Origin: Chryseobacterium taklimakanense
Lineage (GTDB): Bacteria; Bacteroidota; Bacteroidia; Flavobacteriales; Weeksellaceae
Length of the DNA: 64,000 nt
Direction: 5' to 3'
Assembly: GCF_900187185.1 (NCBI RefSeq)
Contig: NZ_LT906465.1
Span: 1,240,001-1,304,000 of the forward strand
The position numbers and the translations under genes were made by a program. Position 1 is the first letter of the stretch, and each line of letters starts with the position of its first letter. Shown here one piece after another: positions 27,181 to 36,694 of this stretch. The notes below the pieces were generated by a model, which saw only the letters and a list, made by a program, of their open reading frames with translations, made no database searches and was not told where the DNA came from.

Positions 27181-29328
27181 ATGAAAAACATTACATCGCT
27201 ATTTCTAATTTCATCCCTCGCAGTGTGTACTGCTTGTACTACAATGAACAATACAGAAACCAACCACACCCAGGAAATTCCTGTGGCCGATGCATCCCTG
27301 GCCGGAAACCCGTTCATGACGAAGAGCGGCCTGCAATATCAGGCTCCGGAATTCGACAAGATAAAAGATTCGCACTTCAAACCGGCATTTGATTATGGAT
27401 TGAAGGTGCAGGCGGCAGAATTTGTAAAGATCGCCAACAATTCGGCAGCGCCAACCTTTGAAAACACCATCGTAGCACTGGAAAACAGCGGCGAAGTTCT
27501 GAAAAGGGCTCAAATCGTTTTCTTTAATTTAACCAGCGCCAATACTAATCCTGAACTGCAGAAGCTTGAGGAAGAATATGCACCGATTTTCGCGAGCCAT
27601 TCTGATAAGATGTATCTGAATGACAAGCTTTGGCAAAGAATAAAAGCCATTAAAACTGACGGACTGGATGCGGAAAGCAAGAGGCTTTATGAATATTACA
27701 AACAAAATTTTGAAATTGCAGGAGCAGATTTAACAAAAGACAAAAAAGAAGAACTTAAAAAAGTAAATGCCGAACTGGCGACACTTTCCACCCAGTTTTC
27801 AAACAAGTTACTTGAAGCCAGGAAAAAAGGTGGTGTACTGATTTCTGACGTGAAAGAACTCGACGGGCTTTCGGCAGACGAAATCGCAGCCGCAGCAGCT
27901 GATGCAAAGGCAGCAGGACAACCTGGAAAATATCTTTTGGCATTACTGAATACGACTCAGCAGCCGCTTCTTCAAAACCTGAAAAACCGTGCGACGAGAG
28001 AAAAACTCTTCAAAGCATCCTGGTACAGAGCGGAAAAAGGCGATGATGCCGATACCCGCGAAACCCTAGAAAGACAGGCAAGACTGAGGCTGCAAAAAGC
28101 TCAGCTGATGGGTAAAAAATCATTTGCAGAGTGGAAACTTCAGGATCAAATGGCACAAACACCGGATAAGGCCATGAACCTTCTCGCGCAGCTTGCCGCG
28201 CCGGCAGTAGAAACCGCAAAACGTGAACGAGACGAAATTCAGGCGCTCATCGATGCACAAAAAGCAGGTTTTGCACTGGCGCCTTGGGACTGGAACTATT
28301 ATTCAGAGCAGGTAAGAAAAGCAAAATACGATTTGGATGAAAACCAGATCAAACCATACTTTGAGGTAAATACCGTTTTGGAGAAAGGGGTATTTTTTGC
28401 AGCAGAAAATTTCTACGGAATTACTTTCAAAAAAAGAACGGATCTGCCTGTGTACCATCCGGATGTAGTGGCTTACGAAGTTTTCGACAGAGACGGAAAA
28501 TCACTCGCAATCTATTACCTTGATTTCTACAGCAGAAGCAACAAGAACGGCGGTGCGTGGATGAGCAATTATGTAGAACAATCGCATCTGCTTGGCCAGA
28601 AACCGGTTATTGTAAACGTTTTTAATTATCAGAAGCCGGCTCCGGGGAAACCTTCTTTGATTTCTTACGACGACGTTTCTACGATGTTCCATGAGTTCGG
28701 ACACACACTGCACGGGCTTTTTGCAAACCAAAAATACATCTCGATTTCCGGAACCAATACGCCAAGGGATTTTGTGGAATTCCCTTCACAGATCAATGAA
28801 TTCTTTGCGCTTGAACCGGCAGTTTTGAAGAACTACGCGCTTCATTACGAAACCAAACAACCCATGCCGCAATCTCTGGTTGACAAGATTAAAAAAGCTG
28901 AAACATTCAACCAGGGTTATTCTACCACAGAAACGGTTTCTGCGGCTACACTGGATATGGCATGGCATTCAGTGACTGATGAGTCACAATTTAAACCAAC
29001 TCTGGATTTTGAAAAGTACTGGCTGAATAAATTTGGTTTTACACTGAGCGAAGTGCCACCAAGATACCATTCGCCATATTTTGCCCACATTTGGGGCGGT
29101 GGATATTCTGCAGGATACTACGCTTATATGTGGGCTGATGTCCTGAACGCTGCAGCATGGGATTATATAGTAAACAATGGTGGGATGACCAGAGCAAACG
29201 GTGACCGTTTCCGCCAGTATATTCTTTCTGTCGGGAATTCTGTTGACCTGAACCAGGCCTTCAGAGATTTCACAGGAAAAGATCCGGACATTAAGCCTTT
29301 GCTTAAAAATAAAGGATTTATAAAATAA
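27181..29328 (+). CDS. M3 family metallopeptidase (Dcp/oligopeptidase A type), probable lipoprotein
   Basis: 715 residues. The N-terminus MKNITSLFLISSLAVCTAC fits a lipoprotein signal, so it should sit in the periplasm. The zinc motif is FHEFGHTLHGLF with His504, Glu505 and His508, followed by the downstream Glu in QINEFFALE. The region EVPPRYHSPYFAHIWGGGYSAGYYAYMWADVL is typical of the dipeptidyl carboxypeptidase (Dcp) branch. It should cleave dipeptides from peptide C-termini. It has its own terminator. Confidence 0.92.
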   Translation: MKNITSLFLISSLAVCTACTTMNNTETNHTQEIPVADASLAGNPFMTKSGLQYQAPEFDKIKDSHFKPAFDYGLKVQAAEFVKIANNSAAPTFENTIVALENSGEVLKRAQIVFFNLTSANTNPELQKLEEEYAPIFASHSDKMYLNDKLWQRIKAIKTDGLDAESKRLYEYYKQNFEIAGADLTKDKKEELKKVNAELATLSTQFSNKLLEARKKGGVLISDVKELDGLSADEIAAAAADAKAAGQPGKYLLALLNTTQQPLLQNLKNRATREKLFKASWYRAEKGDDADTRETLERQARLRLQKAQLMGKKSFAEWKLQDQMAQTPDKAMNLLAQLAAPAVETAKRERDEIQALIDAQKAGFALAPWDWNYYSEQVRKAKYDLDENQIKPYFEVNTVLEKGVFFAAENFYGITFKKRTDLPVYHPDVVAYEVFDRDGKSLAIYYLDFYSRSNKNGGAWMSNYVEQSHLLGQKPVIVNVFNYQKPAPGKPSLISYDDVSTMFHEFGHTLHGLFANQKYISISGTNTPRDFVEFPSQINEFFALEPAVLKNYALHYETKQPMPQSLVDKIKKAETFNQGYSTTETVSAATLDMAWHSVTDESQFKPTLDFEKYWLNKFGFTLSEVPPRYHSPYFAHIWGGGYSAGYYAYMWADVLNAAAWDYIVNNGGMTRANGDRFRQYILSVGNSVDLNQAFRDFTGKDPDIKPLLKNKGFIK

Positions 29329-29347
29329 TCTGTAAGCAACTTTCAAT

Positions 29348-29379
29348 TAAAAACCGCCCGGAAATTCTGGCGGTTTTTT
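29348..29379 (+). terminator. Terminator of the M3 peptidase gene
   Basis: Stem of AAACCGCC against GGCGGTTT, followed by a T tract. Confidence 0.85.
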
Positions 29380-29675
29380 ATTTTTATTTAACTCAATCTT
29401 GATTGTAAATTACATTAAACCTAATCTTATTTGTCCTAATGCGCTCCATATATCGGCTACGCCTTCGCTGTTAATGCTTCCTGTAATAAAGGTACTCAAC
29501 TTCCAGAGAATCGCCAGAAAGTGGACTGAAAGGGAACTTCACAACCCGCTTTTCGTAATATTAAGGAGAAGCAGAATCGGTCACATTTTTCCTGATCTTA
29601 GCAAAATTAATTTTCTACTGCAAAAGGCCAACATTGCGAAAAGAAGCAAATAAAAAATTGAAATTATTCTTCATT
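29380..29675. other. Intergenic region without recognised gene
   Basis: About 300 bases between a plus-strand terminator and a convergent minus-strand gene. An 84-codon open frame on the plus strand (29399-29653) has no RBS, no family resemblance and unusual composition, and I treat it as spurious. No tRNA, terminator pair or repeat was seen. Confidence 0.5.
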
Positions 29676-31814
29676 TTAATTTTTTAAATATTGGTCAAAA
29701 TAATCGGTCACTTTCTGCATCAGGTGCACCCGATCTTTACCCAAAACATTGTGTGCGTGTCCCGGATACACGAAATAATCCATTTGAATTCCGTTATCCA
29801 CTGCGGCTTTCAGAAATTTTACGGAATGTTGCCAAACCACGACATCGTCCTGCGCACCATGGATCATCAGTAATTTGCCTTTCAGATTCTGAACTTTATC
29901 CAAAAGCCCGGCTCTTTTATAACCTTCCGGATTGGTTTGCGGCGTATCCATATACCGTTCGGTGTACATAATTTCATACATATCCCAATCGATAACCGGC
30001 CCGCCGGCAACACCCACTTTGAAAACTTCCGGGTGTTTCAGCATTAAACTGGTCGTCATAAAACCTCCGAAACTCCAGCCGTGAACGCCCATCCTCTCCG
30101 CGTCTACAAAAGGCAGTGATTTCAGGTATTCCACCCCTTTCAGCTGGTCTTTCATTTCAGTCTCACCCAGATTTCTGAAAACGGCAGATTCAAATTTCAT
30201 CCCTCTGTTGCTGGAACCTCTCCCGTCCATAGAAAAAACCACATAGCCGTTCTGCGCCATATATTCGTACCAAAGATTTCCTGAAGCCGGGAAAGAATTG
30301 GTAATCAGCTGCAAATGTGGGCCATTATAGAGATACACAATCACAGGATATTTTTTGCTGGCATCAAAATCTGTCGGCAAAATGAGTTTTGCATAGAGCG
30401 GCGTCCCGTCGTCAGCTTTTAAGGTAACGTTTTTTACTTCCGGACGGTCGTAACTTTTAAGCGTATTTTCTGCCTGGAAGATCTTCTGAGTTTTAAGGTT
30501 CTGAGTATTGATTAAATTGATTTGGCGGGGCGTACTGGCATTGCTGAAAGAGTCATAAAGCCAGTTGCCGTCTTTACTAAGCGTTGCGGTGTGCATTCCT
30601 TCAGAAGTATCCAGGCGCTCCATTTTGAAATTATTCCAGTTTACCCGGTAGATATGCTTTTCCAAAGGTGTTTCTTTAGTCGAGGTAAAATAAATTTCCT
30701 TTCTTTTTTCATTAAAACCAAGAATATCGTTTACCAGCCACTCGCCTTTCGTAAGCTGCGAGACCAGACCTTTGTCCACATTATAATGAAACAGATGATT
30801 GAACCCGGTTCTCTGGCTCTGCCAAATAAAATCTTTCGCAGAATTTGGGAAGAATGTCAGCGGATGCTGCGGCTCCACATATTTTTCGCTTTTCTCCTCG
30901 AATAATGTTTTAATGAAATTTCCTGAAACTGCATCGTACTGGTTCATTCGCAAGTGGTTTTGATCTCGGTTTAGTACGCCTACATAAATAGATTTTGAAT
31001 CGGGGCTCCAGGTAATCGCGGTAAGATACTGCTCTTTGTCCCCATCGATTCTAAGAAATTTTTTCGAGTTGTTCTTGATATCGTAAACTCCCAAGGTCAC
31101 CTCGTGGGATTTTCCGCCGGCCATTGGATATTTTATATTGGTATTTTTTGCCGGAGTAACCGACCAGTCGATGATCGGGTAATCGTTCACCATCGTCTGA
31201 TCCATCCTGTAAAACGCTACTTTGTTTTGATCCGGCGCTACAAAAATCCCTTCATTAATACCAAATTCGTTCCGGTGAACCGCCTGCCCATTGATGATAT
31301 TTTCATTATCATCATTGGTAATCTGGATTGCTTTTCCATTTTCGTAATAGTAAAGGTTGTTTTTAACAGTGTAAACAAAAGCGTTTTTACCGGAAATCAA
31401 TTTAAGATTTTCAGCATCCGCAGGAATTTCGAGCCATTTTTTTACGGTCCAGTCAGATTTGCCTCTCTCTATTTTATAGTAGGAGTTTCCGTGTTTATAA
31501 TAAGCGGTCTTACTGCTAAGGAAAGTAATCTGTGGAAACCGTTTAAGCTTCTCGCCTGCGATATTTTTGTTGATCTGATGGAGCGATACCAGCGTATCCG
31601 CCTTCATTGAATGAATATCTGTCACCGTATATCCATCTTTCACTGCCTGAATGAACGATTTGCCGTCATCTGACCACGAAAACTGTGAAATATTTTTAAT
31701 GGCGAGATTGCTTCGAAGGCCGTTCACCGCTTCGGCCATAGTGAATTTTTGTTTTTGTGCGAAGGCAAACTGCGCAGCAACAATCAGAAGTAAAGAAAGT
31801 TTATGTAGTTTCAT
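29676..31814 (-). CDS. S9 family peptidase (dipeptidyl peptidase IV-like)
   Basis: 712 residues with signal peptide MKLHKLSLLLIVAAQFAFA, then Gln, so it is periplasmic. The N-terminal two thirds form a beta-propeller. The C-terminal catalytic domain shows GRGSSNRG, the nucleophile in GWSFGGFM (Ser about 581), the acid in HGAQDDVV (Asp about 656) and the His in YPGHAH (about 686). This architecture is DPP IV or prolyl tripeptidyl peptidase. It stands alone on the minus strand. Confidence 0.93.
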   Translation of the reverse strand: MKLHKLSLLLIVAAQFAFAQKQKFTMAEAVNGLRSNLAIKNISQFSWSDDGKSFIQAVKDGYTVTDIHSMKADTLVSLHQINKNIAGEKLKRFPQITFLSSKTAYYKHGNSYYKIERGKSDWTVKKWLEIPADAENLKLISGKNAFVYTVKNNLYYYENGKAIQITNDDNENIINGQAVHRNEFGINEGIFVAPDQNKVAFYRMDQTMVNDYPIIDWSVTPAKNTNIKYPMAGGKSHEVTLGVYDIKNNSKKFLRIDGDKEQYLTAITWSPDSKSIYVGVLNRDQNHLRMNQYDAVSGNFIKTLFEEKSEKYVEPQHPLTFFPNSAKDFIWQSQRTGFNHLFHYNVDKGLVSQLTKGEWLVNDILGFNEKRKEIYFTSTKETPLEKHIYRVNWNNFKMERLDTSEGMHTATLSKDGNWLYDSFSNASTPRQINLINTQNLKTQKIFQAENTLKSYDRPEVKNVTLKADDGTPLYAKLILPTDFDASKKYPVIVYLYNGPHLQLITNSFPASGNLWYEYMAQNGYVVFSMDGRGSSNRGMKFESAVFRNLGETEMKDQLKGVEYLKSLPFVDAERMGVHGWSFGGFMTTSLMLKHPEVFKVGVAGGPVIDWDMYEIMYTERYMDTPQTNPEGYKRAGLLDKVQNLKGKLLMIHGAQDDVVVWQHSVKFLKAAVDNGIQMDYFVYPGHAHNVLGKDRVHLMQKVTDYFDQYLKN

Positions 31815-31876
31815 TTTTCAAATTTGAATAGTCAAATTTAAAAAAGTTATTTCAATCGTTAAAGAAATGTTAATTT

Positions 31877-32605
31877 TTATTTTATAAGACTGGAATTCTG
31901 ATCATTATAAATTTCAGCAAACGCACCGATATCAGATTTGCGTTTTCCCCAGCGGTAACGGTGCGTCCAATATGCCGTTTTGATTGAAAGAATTCCTAAT
32001 CCCGCACCGAATAATACATCTGAAATATAATGTTTGTTGTTGACCATCCTCATTACGCCGACACCGCCCGCCACCGCATAAGCCGCGTATGGCACCCATT
32101 TATGATTCTGCCCGTACTCTATCGCAAGCAGCGTTGCGCCAGCGAAAGCGTTTGCGGTGTGCCCCGACGGAAACGAGTATTGAGTACCGTCTGGCCGGGT
32201 TTCACTGATTGCTTTTTTCAGAATATAAACAGTTCCAAGGTTGAGAATCTGCCCTTTTATCATAATCGCAGTACGGTTTTGCCAATCGGTTCGAGGTATC
32301 ATTCCGGCCCACTCGAAAGCGTATAATGCCACAAACGGGGCAAACTGGGCATAATCATCAATATGATTGGTAAACCCAAAGAGATGCTCGTTGCGTTCCT
32401 CTACAATTTCTTTTTCGATGCTCTTACTTTTTCCCAGGTCTGTTAAAAGGCCACCAACCATCAGACCCGCAGGTACGTAAAGTTTTTTTGGCGCAAATTC
32501 AAACCGTTTGTTATGAATTTCTTTTAAGACCAAAGTATCGTTAACCTGGCTTTTAACACCAAAAAAGCTGGAAAAGGTAAGTAATGCGATGAAGAAACTT
32601 TTCAT
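31877..32605 (-). CDS. PAP2 family phosphatase, exported
   Basis: 242 residues with a probable signal peptide (MKSFFIALLTFSSFFGVKS). The PAP2 signature is complete: KKAISETRP (K-x6-RP), the core PSGHTANAF, and NNKHYISDVLFGAG with the third-motif His. The enzyme removes phosphate from lipid phosphates such as phosphatidic acid or undecaprenyl pyrophosphate. The substrate here is unknown. It lies 20 bases downstream of the ABC-F gene on the same strand. Confidence 0.9.
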   Translation of the reverse strand: MKSFFIALLTFSSFFGVKSQVNDTLVLKEIHNKRFEFAPKKLYVPAGLMVGGLLTDLGKSKSIEKEIVEERNEHLFGFTNHIDDYAQFAPFVALYAFEWAGMIPRTDWQNRTAIMIKGQILNLGTVYILKKAISETRPDGTQYSFPSGHTANAFAGATLLAIEYGQNHKWVPYAAYAVAGGVGVMRMVNNKHYISDVLFGAGLGILSIKTAYWTHRYRWGKRKSDIGAFAEIYNDQNSSLIK

Positions 32606-32625
32606 TTAATTTTAGAATGAACGAT

Positions 32626-34596
32626 TTAATCCTCAAGCTGCAACGCCAGATCTTCCCAAAGTTGCAGGGTTTCCTCCAGTTCCTTTTTCAACTGATCATA
32701 CTTTGCAAGTTCAGCATCAGTAGGATTGGTTTTACCAAAAATTTCTTCCAGCGACTGGATTTCCTTTTCGTAACCGTCAATTTTTTCTTCAGCTTTTTTC
32801 AGTTTGTTTTGAAGTTGTTTTTGCTCTTTGGTGATGAAGGTGTTTGAAGGGTCCTGATTTTGTCTGGTTTCACTTGAAGTCGTTTGAATTTCAGGCTCGG
32901 TTTGGATTAACTCCTCAACTTTTACTTCAGCCTGAGCTTTTCTGTTATCCAGTTTTGATTTTTCTGCGGAAATTTCCCTGATACTTTCTTTTTGACGGTA
33001 TTCCAGATACTCATCAATATTTCCCAGGAATTCTCTCATCTTTCCGTCGCGGAATTCAAAAATCTTGTCTGCCAGCCCCTGCAAAAATTCACGGTCGTGG
33101 GAAATTACGATCAGCGTTCCTTCAAATTTATTTAAAGCCAGCTTGATGATTTCCTTTGACTGGATATCGAGGTGGTTAGTAGGTTCGTCCATGATCAAAA
33201 CGTTGAAAGGACGAAGCAATAATTTACACAAAGCCAAACGGTTACGCTCGCCACCAGACAGCACCTGCGTTTTTTTCTGTACATCTTCTCCCGAAAAAAG
33301 GAAATTTCCTAAAAGGTCACGGACCCTCGGCCGTGTTTCTTCGGTTGCAGCATCTTCAGCTTCCTGCAACACGGTTTTTCCGGGCGTGAGAACTTCTTCC
33401 TGGTTTTGTGCGAAGTAACCGATATTCACATTATGCCCAAGATTCCAGGTCCCTGAATAATCCTTTATTTGGCCGGTCAAAATCTTGGCTAAAGTGGTTT
33501 TTCCCTGACCGTTTTGTCCAAGCAAAGCAATCCGGTCGCCACGTTCTACGAAGAAATCTACATCATCGAAAATCTGTTTTTCACCGTAGGCTTTACCTAA
33601 TTTTTCAGCCTCGAAAATCACTTTGCCAGGCACCACCGACTGTACGAAACGGATATTGAATTTGGAAACATCCTCATTATCCATCTCGATTCTTTCAATT
33701 TTCTCAAGCTTTTTAATTAAAGACTGTGCAAAAGACGCCTTGGTTGCAGATGCACGGAACCGGTTGATATTATCCTCCATCTGCTTAATTTCCGCATCCT
33801 GGTTTTTCTTCGCCTGTTCCAGCTTTTCCCGGCGCTCTTTCCTCAGTTCAAGATATTTGGTGTAATTAGCCTTGTAATCGTCGATTTTTTTATTGTTCAC
33901 ATCGAATGTACGGTTACACACCGAGGTCATAAACTGCTTGTCGTGCGAAACAAGGACGATCGCGCCATTATAATCTTTTAAAAAGTTTTCAAGCCAGATG
34001 ATACTCTCCATATCGAGGTGGTTGGTAGGCTCATCGAGAAGCATCAGGTCGTTGTTTTGCAAAAGAAGTTTCGCCAGTTCGATCCGCATTCTCCATCCAC
34101 CTGAAAATTCATCAGTCAACCGGTCAAAATCATCAGCTTTGAAACCTAAACCGAGCAGCACTTTTTCCATGTCGCCTTCCAGATTGTAGGCATCGTGGTG
34201 GTGCAGCAAATCGTTCAGATCCGTCATGCGGTGTATCAGGTTATGATAATAGTCGCTTTCATAGTCGGTTCTTGTAGCAAGCTGGTCATTCACATCATCA
34301 AGTTCATTTTTCCAACTGTTTATTTGCTCAAAAGCCTGTTTAGTCTCTTCCCAAACGGTTCTGCCTTTCACAAATTCCAAATCCTGTTTCAGGAATCCGA
34401 TGGTGATATTGCCCTCCGGAACCACATTGCCTTCATAGAAATTGATTTCGCCTGAAAGTATTTTCAAAAGTGTAGATTTTCCGGCGCCGTTTTTCCCTAC
34501 GAGACCGATTTTATCATCTCTTTTAATGGTAAAATTCACATCTCTGAAAAGATAGTTTCCTGCGTGGTGTAGGCCAAGTCCCTGAACTGATAGCAT
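32626..34596 (-). CDS. ABC-F family ATP-binding protein
   Basis: 656 residues with two soluble ABC ATPase domains and no membrane segment. Domain one has GKNGAGKS, FSGGWRMRI and LMLLDEPTNHLD; domain two has GQNGQGKT, LSGGERNRL and VLIMDEPTNHLD. The linker between them is charged and helical. The C-terminal extension is coiled coil, like the Uup branch. ABC-F proteins act on the ribosome (translation rescue or antibiotic protection). The Uup or EttA assignment cannot be decided from this view. Confidence 0.92.
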   Translation of the reverse strand: MLSVQGLGLHHAGNYLFRDVNFTIKRDDKIGLVGKNGAGKSTLLKILSGEINFYEGNVVPEGNITIGFLKQDLEFVKGRTVWEETKQAFEQINSWKNELDDVNDQLATRTDYESDYYHNLIHRMTDLNDLLHHHDAYNLEGDMEKVLLGLGFKADDFDRLTDEFSGGWRMRIELAKLLLQNNDLMLLDEPTNHLDMESIIWLENFLKDYNGAIVLVSHDKQFMTSVCNRTFDVNNKKIDDYKANYTKYLELRKERREKLEQAKKNQDAEIKQMEDNINRFRASATKASFAQSLIKKLEKIERIEMDNEDVSKFNIRFVQSVVPGKVIFEAEKLGKAYGEKQIFDDVDFFVERGDRIALLGQNGQGKTTLAKILTGQIKDYSGTWNLGHNVNIGYFAQNQEEVLTPGKTVLQEAEDAATEETRPRVRDLLGNFLFSGEDVQKKTQVLSGGERNRLALCKLLLRPFNVLIMDEPTNHLDIQSKEIIKLALNKFEGTLIVISHDREFLQGLADKIFEFRDGKMREFLGNIDEYLEYRQKESIREISAEKSKLDNRKAQAEVKVEELIQTEPEIQTTSSETRQNQDPSNTFITKEQKQLQNKLKKAEEKIDGYEKEIQSLEEIFGKTNPTDAELAKYDQLKKELEETLQLWEDLALQLED

Positions 34597-34814
34597 TTTA
34601 TAAAAAAGTATATTGATGAATGAGTATTATGTGCTTTTACTGGCTGCAAAAGTAATGATTTTGAATTAGTAAAGCGCCTCCAAATTGTTCGTATTTAATC
34701 AAAAAGCAGCCCCTAATGCACTGATATTTCTACGCGTGATCCGCGAAAAAAAATTTATAGGTTTTGATATTTAAAGTCTTGAAAAGTTTCAGGCTGACCC
34801 AGCAATAATTTTAA

Positions 34815-35558
34815 TTATGATGAAACTGGTCCTTCAAAATTGCCCGGTTTCATTTCAAGCTGCTTTTGTGAATCGGTGATCACCGTTGGGTTTTCCAAAA
34901 GGAAATTTTTTGAGTTCAGCAATTCGGTCATCAGCGTGCGCATTTGTTCGGCTGCAACTTCGGGAAGGTGGGATTTCTTCGCTGCTTCAATGACCTGCTT
35001 TTTGCTGTTTTGCTGTATCCGTGCTAAATCATCTTTACTGAAAAGATTAAAGAATTGCTCTTCGATATTGTAGTATTTGTAATCCGTCTCCGTAGAAAGA
35101 ATTTCCGGAGCGGGAAATTCGGTAAGCCTTACTTTACGGTTAATTTCATCCACTTCCCATTTCAGTTTTTCAAAATCGTAGCCGACCAAAACTTTTGCAG
35201 AAACGATGACCAAAGCTTTTTTCTTTTGAGGTATAAAATTGAAAAGTTTGGAAGACTCTTCATAATTATATATCTCGTTGAAATGGCCTTCCGCAGACAC
35301 TATTTTAAAAACCTTTCGCATACTTTCGGCAATGGTGTGCGAACTTTCCTTCACCACCGGCGGTTCCGGTTTCAGTTTGTTTCCTGCCAAAAAAGCGATC
35401 ACACCTCCCAATAAAAGGCCGAGAACCAGCATCACCACAATCATCACTCCGTTAGTCCCGGAACTGGGCTGCATCATTTGATAGATAAAGAAAGCGAGTA
35501 CGAGAACGCCTAAAATTCCGACCGACCAGAGAATGGTTTTTACTTTGCGGGGATTCAT
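34815..35558 (-). CDS. DUF4230 family membrane protein
   Basis: 247 residues. Two hydrophobic helices (residues about 10-27 and 38-60) are followed by a soluble domain with KVFKIVSAEGHFNEIYNYEE and KALVIVSAKVLVGYDFEKLKWEVD, which resembles the DUF4230 family. The domain probably lies outside the membrane. Function is unknown. It is a single gene between ABC-F and the aquaporin remnant, not part of the nusG operon. Confidence 0.78.
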   Translation of the reverse strand: MNPRKVKTILWSVGILGVLVLAFFIYQMMQPSSGTNGVMIVVMLVLGLLLGGVIAFLAGNKLKPEPPVVKESSHTIAESMRKVFKIVSAEGHFNEIYNYEESSKLFNFIPQKKKALVIVSAKVLVGYDFEKLKWEVDEINRKVRLTEFPAPEILSTETDYKYYNIEEQFFNLFSKDDLARIQQNSKKQVIEAAKKSHLPEVAAEQMRTLMTELLNSKNFLLENPTVITDSQKQLEMKPGNFEGPVSS

Positions 35559-35633
35559 TTTTTATAGGTTTAATGGGTGAATTATTATTAGCAAATTTAA
35601 TGCAATTTCCATCTTTCACTTATAAAAATAAAA

Positions 35634-35771
35634 CATCAGGCCATTTTTGTCGGGGGTGCTGCATTATCACAGCTTTGGCTATTTTGGGTTGCTCCGGTTT
35701 TAGGTGGTCTTGTTGGCGGACTGATTTATAAATGCCTTTTGCAACGAGACGAGCACGAAGTTGCCGCGTAA
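35634..35771 (+). pseudogene. C-terminal remnant of an aquaporin (AqpZ-like)
   Basis: Without any start codon, the plus strand reads [20 protein letters not shown], then [20 protein letters not shown] and HEVAA before a stop. The run [16 protein letters not shown] and GGLxGGLIY is the sixth helix and C-terminal end of AqpZ-type aquaporins. About 45 of the usual 230 residues remain. Immediately upstream the sequence becomes AT-rich and non-coding, so the rest has been deleted. It is a relic, not a functional gene. Confidence 0.8.
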
Positions 35772-35793
35772 ATGAAACTGCTGGCTAAAATAA

Positions 35794-35824
35794 AAATACC
35801 GGAGCATCTCGCTCCGGTATTTTT
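35794..35824. terminator. Strong bidirectional terminator after nusG
   Basis: ATACCGGAGC pairs perfectly with GCTCCGGTAT around a 5-base loop, with T runs on both strands. It would end nusG transcription, so no downstream ribosomal protein genes follow. Confidence 0.9.
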
Positions 35825-35845
35825 ACTATCTGATCTTTAAAAATC

Positions 35846-36388
35846 TTAAACTTTCTCAACCTGCATGAAGTTAAGCTCCATCGGTGTTTTTCTACCGAAA
35901 ATCATTACTGAAACTTCCAGCTTTTTCTTGTCTTCAAGTATTTTCTCAACCGTTCCGTTGAATCCGTTGAAAGGTCCGTCGATTACTTTTATGCTTTCAC
36001 CAACCACGTACGGAATTGCCATATCTGTCGCGAATTCTGAAAGCTCATCCATTCTGCCCAGCATCCTGTCCACTTCAGATTTACGCATTGGCACAGGGTC
36101 GCCACCTTTAGTTAAACTTAGAAAAGATATTACCCCAGGAATGTTTTTAATGACGTGAGGTATCTCGCCCATAAGGTCAGCCTCAATCATCAGGTAACCT
36201 GGGTAATAAGGTTTTTCTTTTGGAACTTTCTTACCGTTCTTCAGCTGTATTACCTTCTCCATAGGTATTACCACCTGCGTCACATACTGTTCGAAACCCA
36301 AACGCTGGATTTCGTTTTCAATATAGGACTTCACTTTGTTTTCCTGTCCGCTGATGGCTTTCAATACATACCACTTCAAATCACTCAT
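35846..36388 (-). CDS. nusG: Transcription termination/antitermination factor NusG
   Basis: 180 residues. The NGN domain (WYVLKAISGQENKVKSYI) and a C-terminal KOW motif (VVGESIKVIDGPFNGFNGTVEKI) are both present. It binds RNA polymerase and couples transcription to translation or Rho. It lies directly after secE, the usual pairing. Unlike the common order, rplK is not next; a terminator and unrelated genes follow. Confidence 0.97.
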   Translation of the reverse strand: MSDLKWYVLKAISGQENKVKSYIENEIQRLGFEQYVTQVVIPMEKVIQLKNGKKVPKEKPYYPGYLMIEADLMGEIPHVIKNIPGVISFLSLTKGGDPVPMRKSEVDRMLGRMDELSEFATDMAIPYVVGESIKVIDGPFNGFNGTVEKILEDKKKLEVSVMIFGRKTPMELNFMQVEKV

Positions 36389-36403
36389 TGCCGTCGGTTT
36401 TTA

Positions 36404-36610
36404 TTAGTTGAACAGGTTAATTAACATTGCTAAAGCGTTCTCGATAAACTTACTGAACAAGGTATCTACACCAAAAAGAAAGATAGATAAAAGTACAGTT
36501 GCTACAGCAACTACAATAGTAGAAGACTGCAGGTCTGGCCATTTCGGCCACTCCACTTTATCTTTAAATTCAGTATAGGAACCTTTTATAAAATCTACAA
36601 ATGAACTCAT
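36404..36610 (-). CDS. secE: Preprotein translocase subunit SecE
   Basis: 68 residues from the ATG encoding MSSFVDFIKGSYTEF. The longer frame to 36679 runs through the tRNA-Trp gene and is not real. The sequence has the conserved EFKDKVEWPKWPDL before a single membrane helix (VVAVATVLLSIFLFGVDTLF). SecE is the short essential subunit of the SecYEG channel. Length is typical of the one-helix Gram-negative type found outside Gammaproteobacteria. Confidence 0.95.
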   Translation of the reverse strand: MSSFVDFIKGSYTEFKDKVEWPKWPDLQSSTIVVAVATVLLSIFLFGVDTLFSKFIENALAMLINLFN

Positions 36611-36622
36611 AATTGCTTTTTG

Positions 36623-36693
36623 CACGGGCACTAGGATTCGAACCCAGATCAACGGTTTTGGAGACCGGTATCCTACCATTGGACGATGCCCGT
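36623..36693 (-). tRNA. tRNA-Trp (anticodon CCA)
   Basis: 71 nt. The 7-bp acceptor stem ACGGGCA/TGCCCGT is complete, the anticodon loop is CTCCAAA and the T loop is TTCGAAT. CCA is not encoded. It lies between tuf and secE, the common bacterial position. Confidence 0.95.
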
Positions 36694-36694
36694 A

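Noticed and set aside
29399-29653. 84-codon frame in the gap before the S9 peptidase
   Set aside because: No RBS, no recognised family and unusual composition; more likely non-coding.
36611-36679. N-terminal extension of secE to 36679
   Set aside because: It would read through the tRNA-Trp gene; the ATG at 36610 fits the family.
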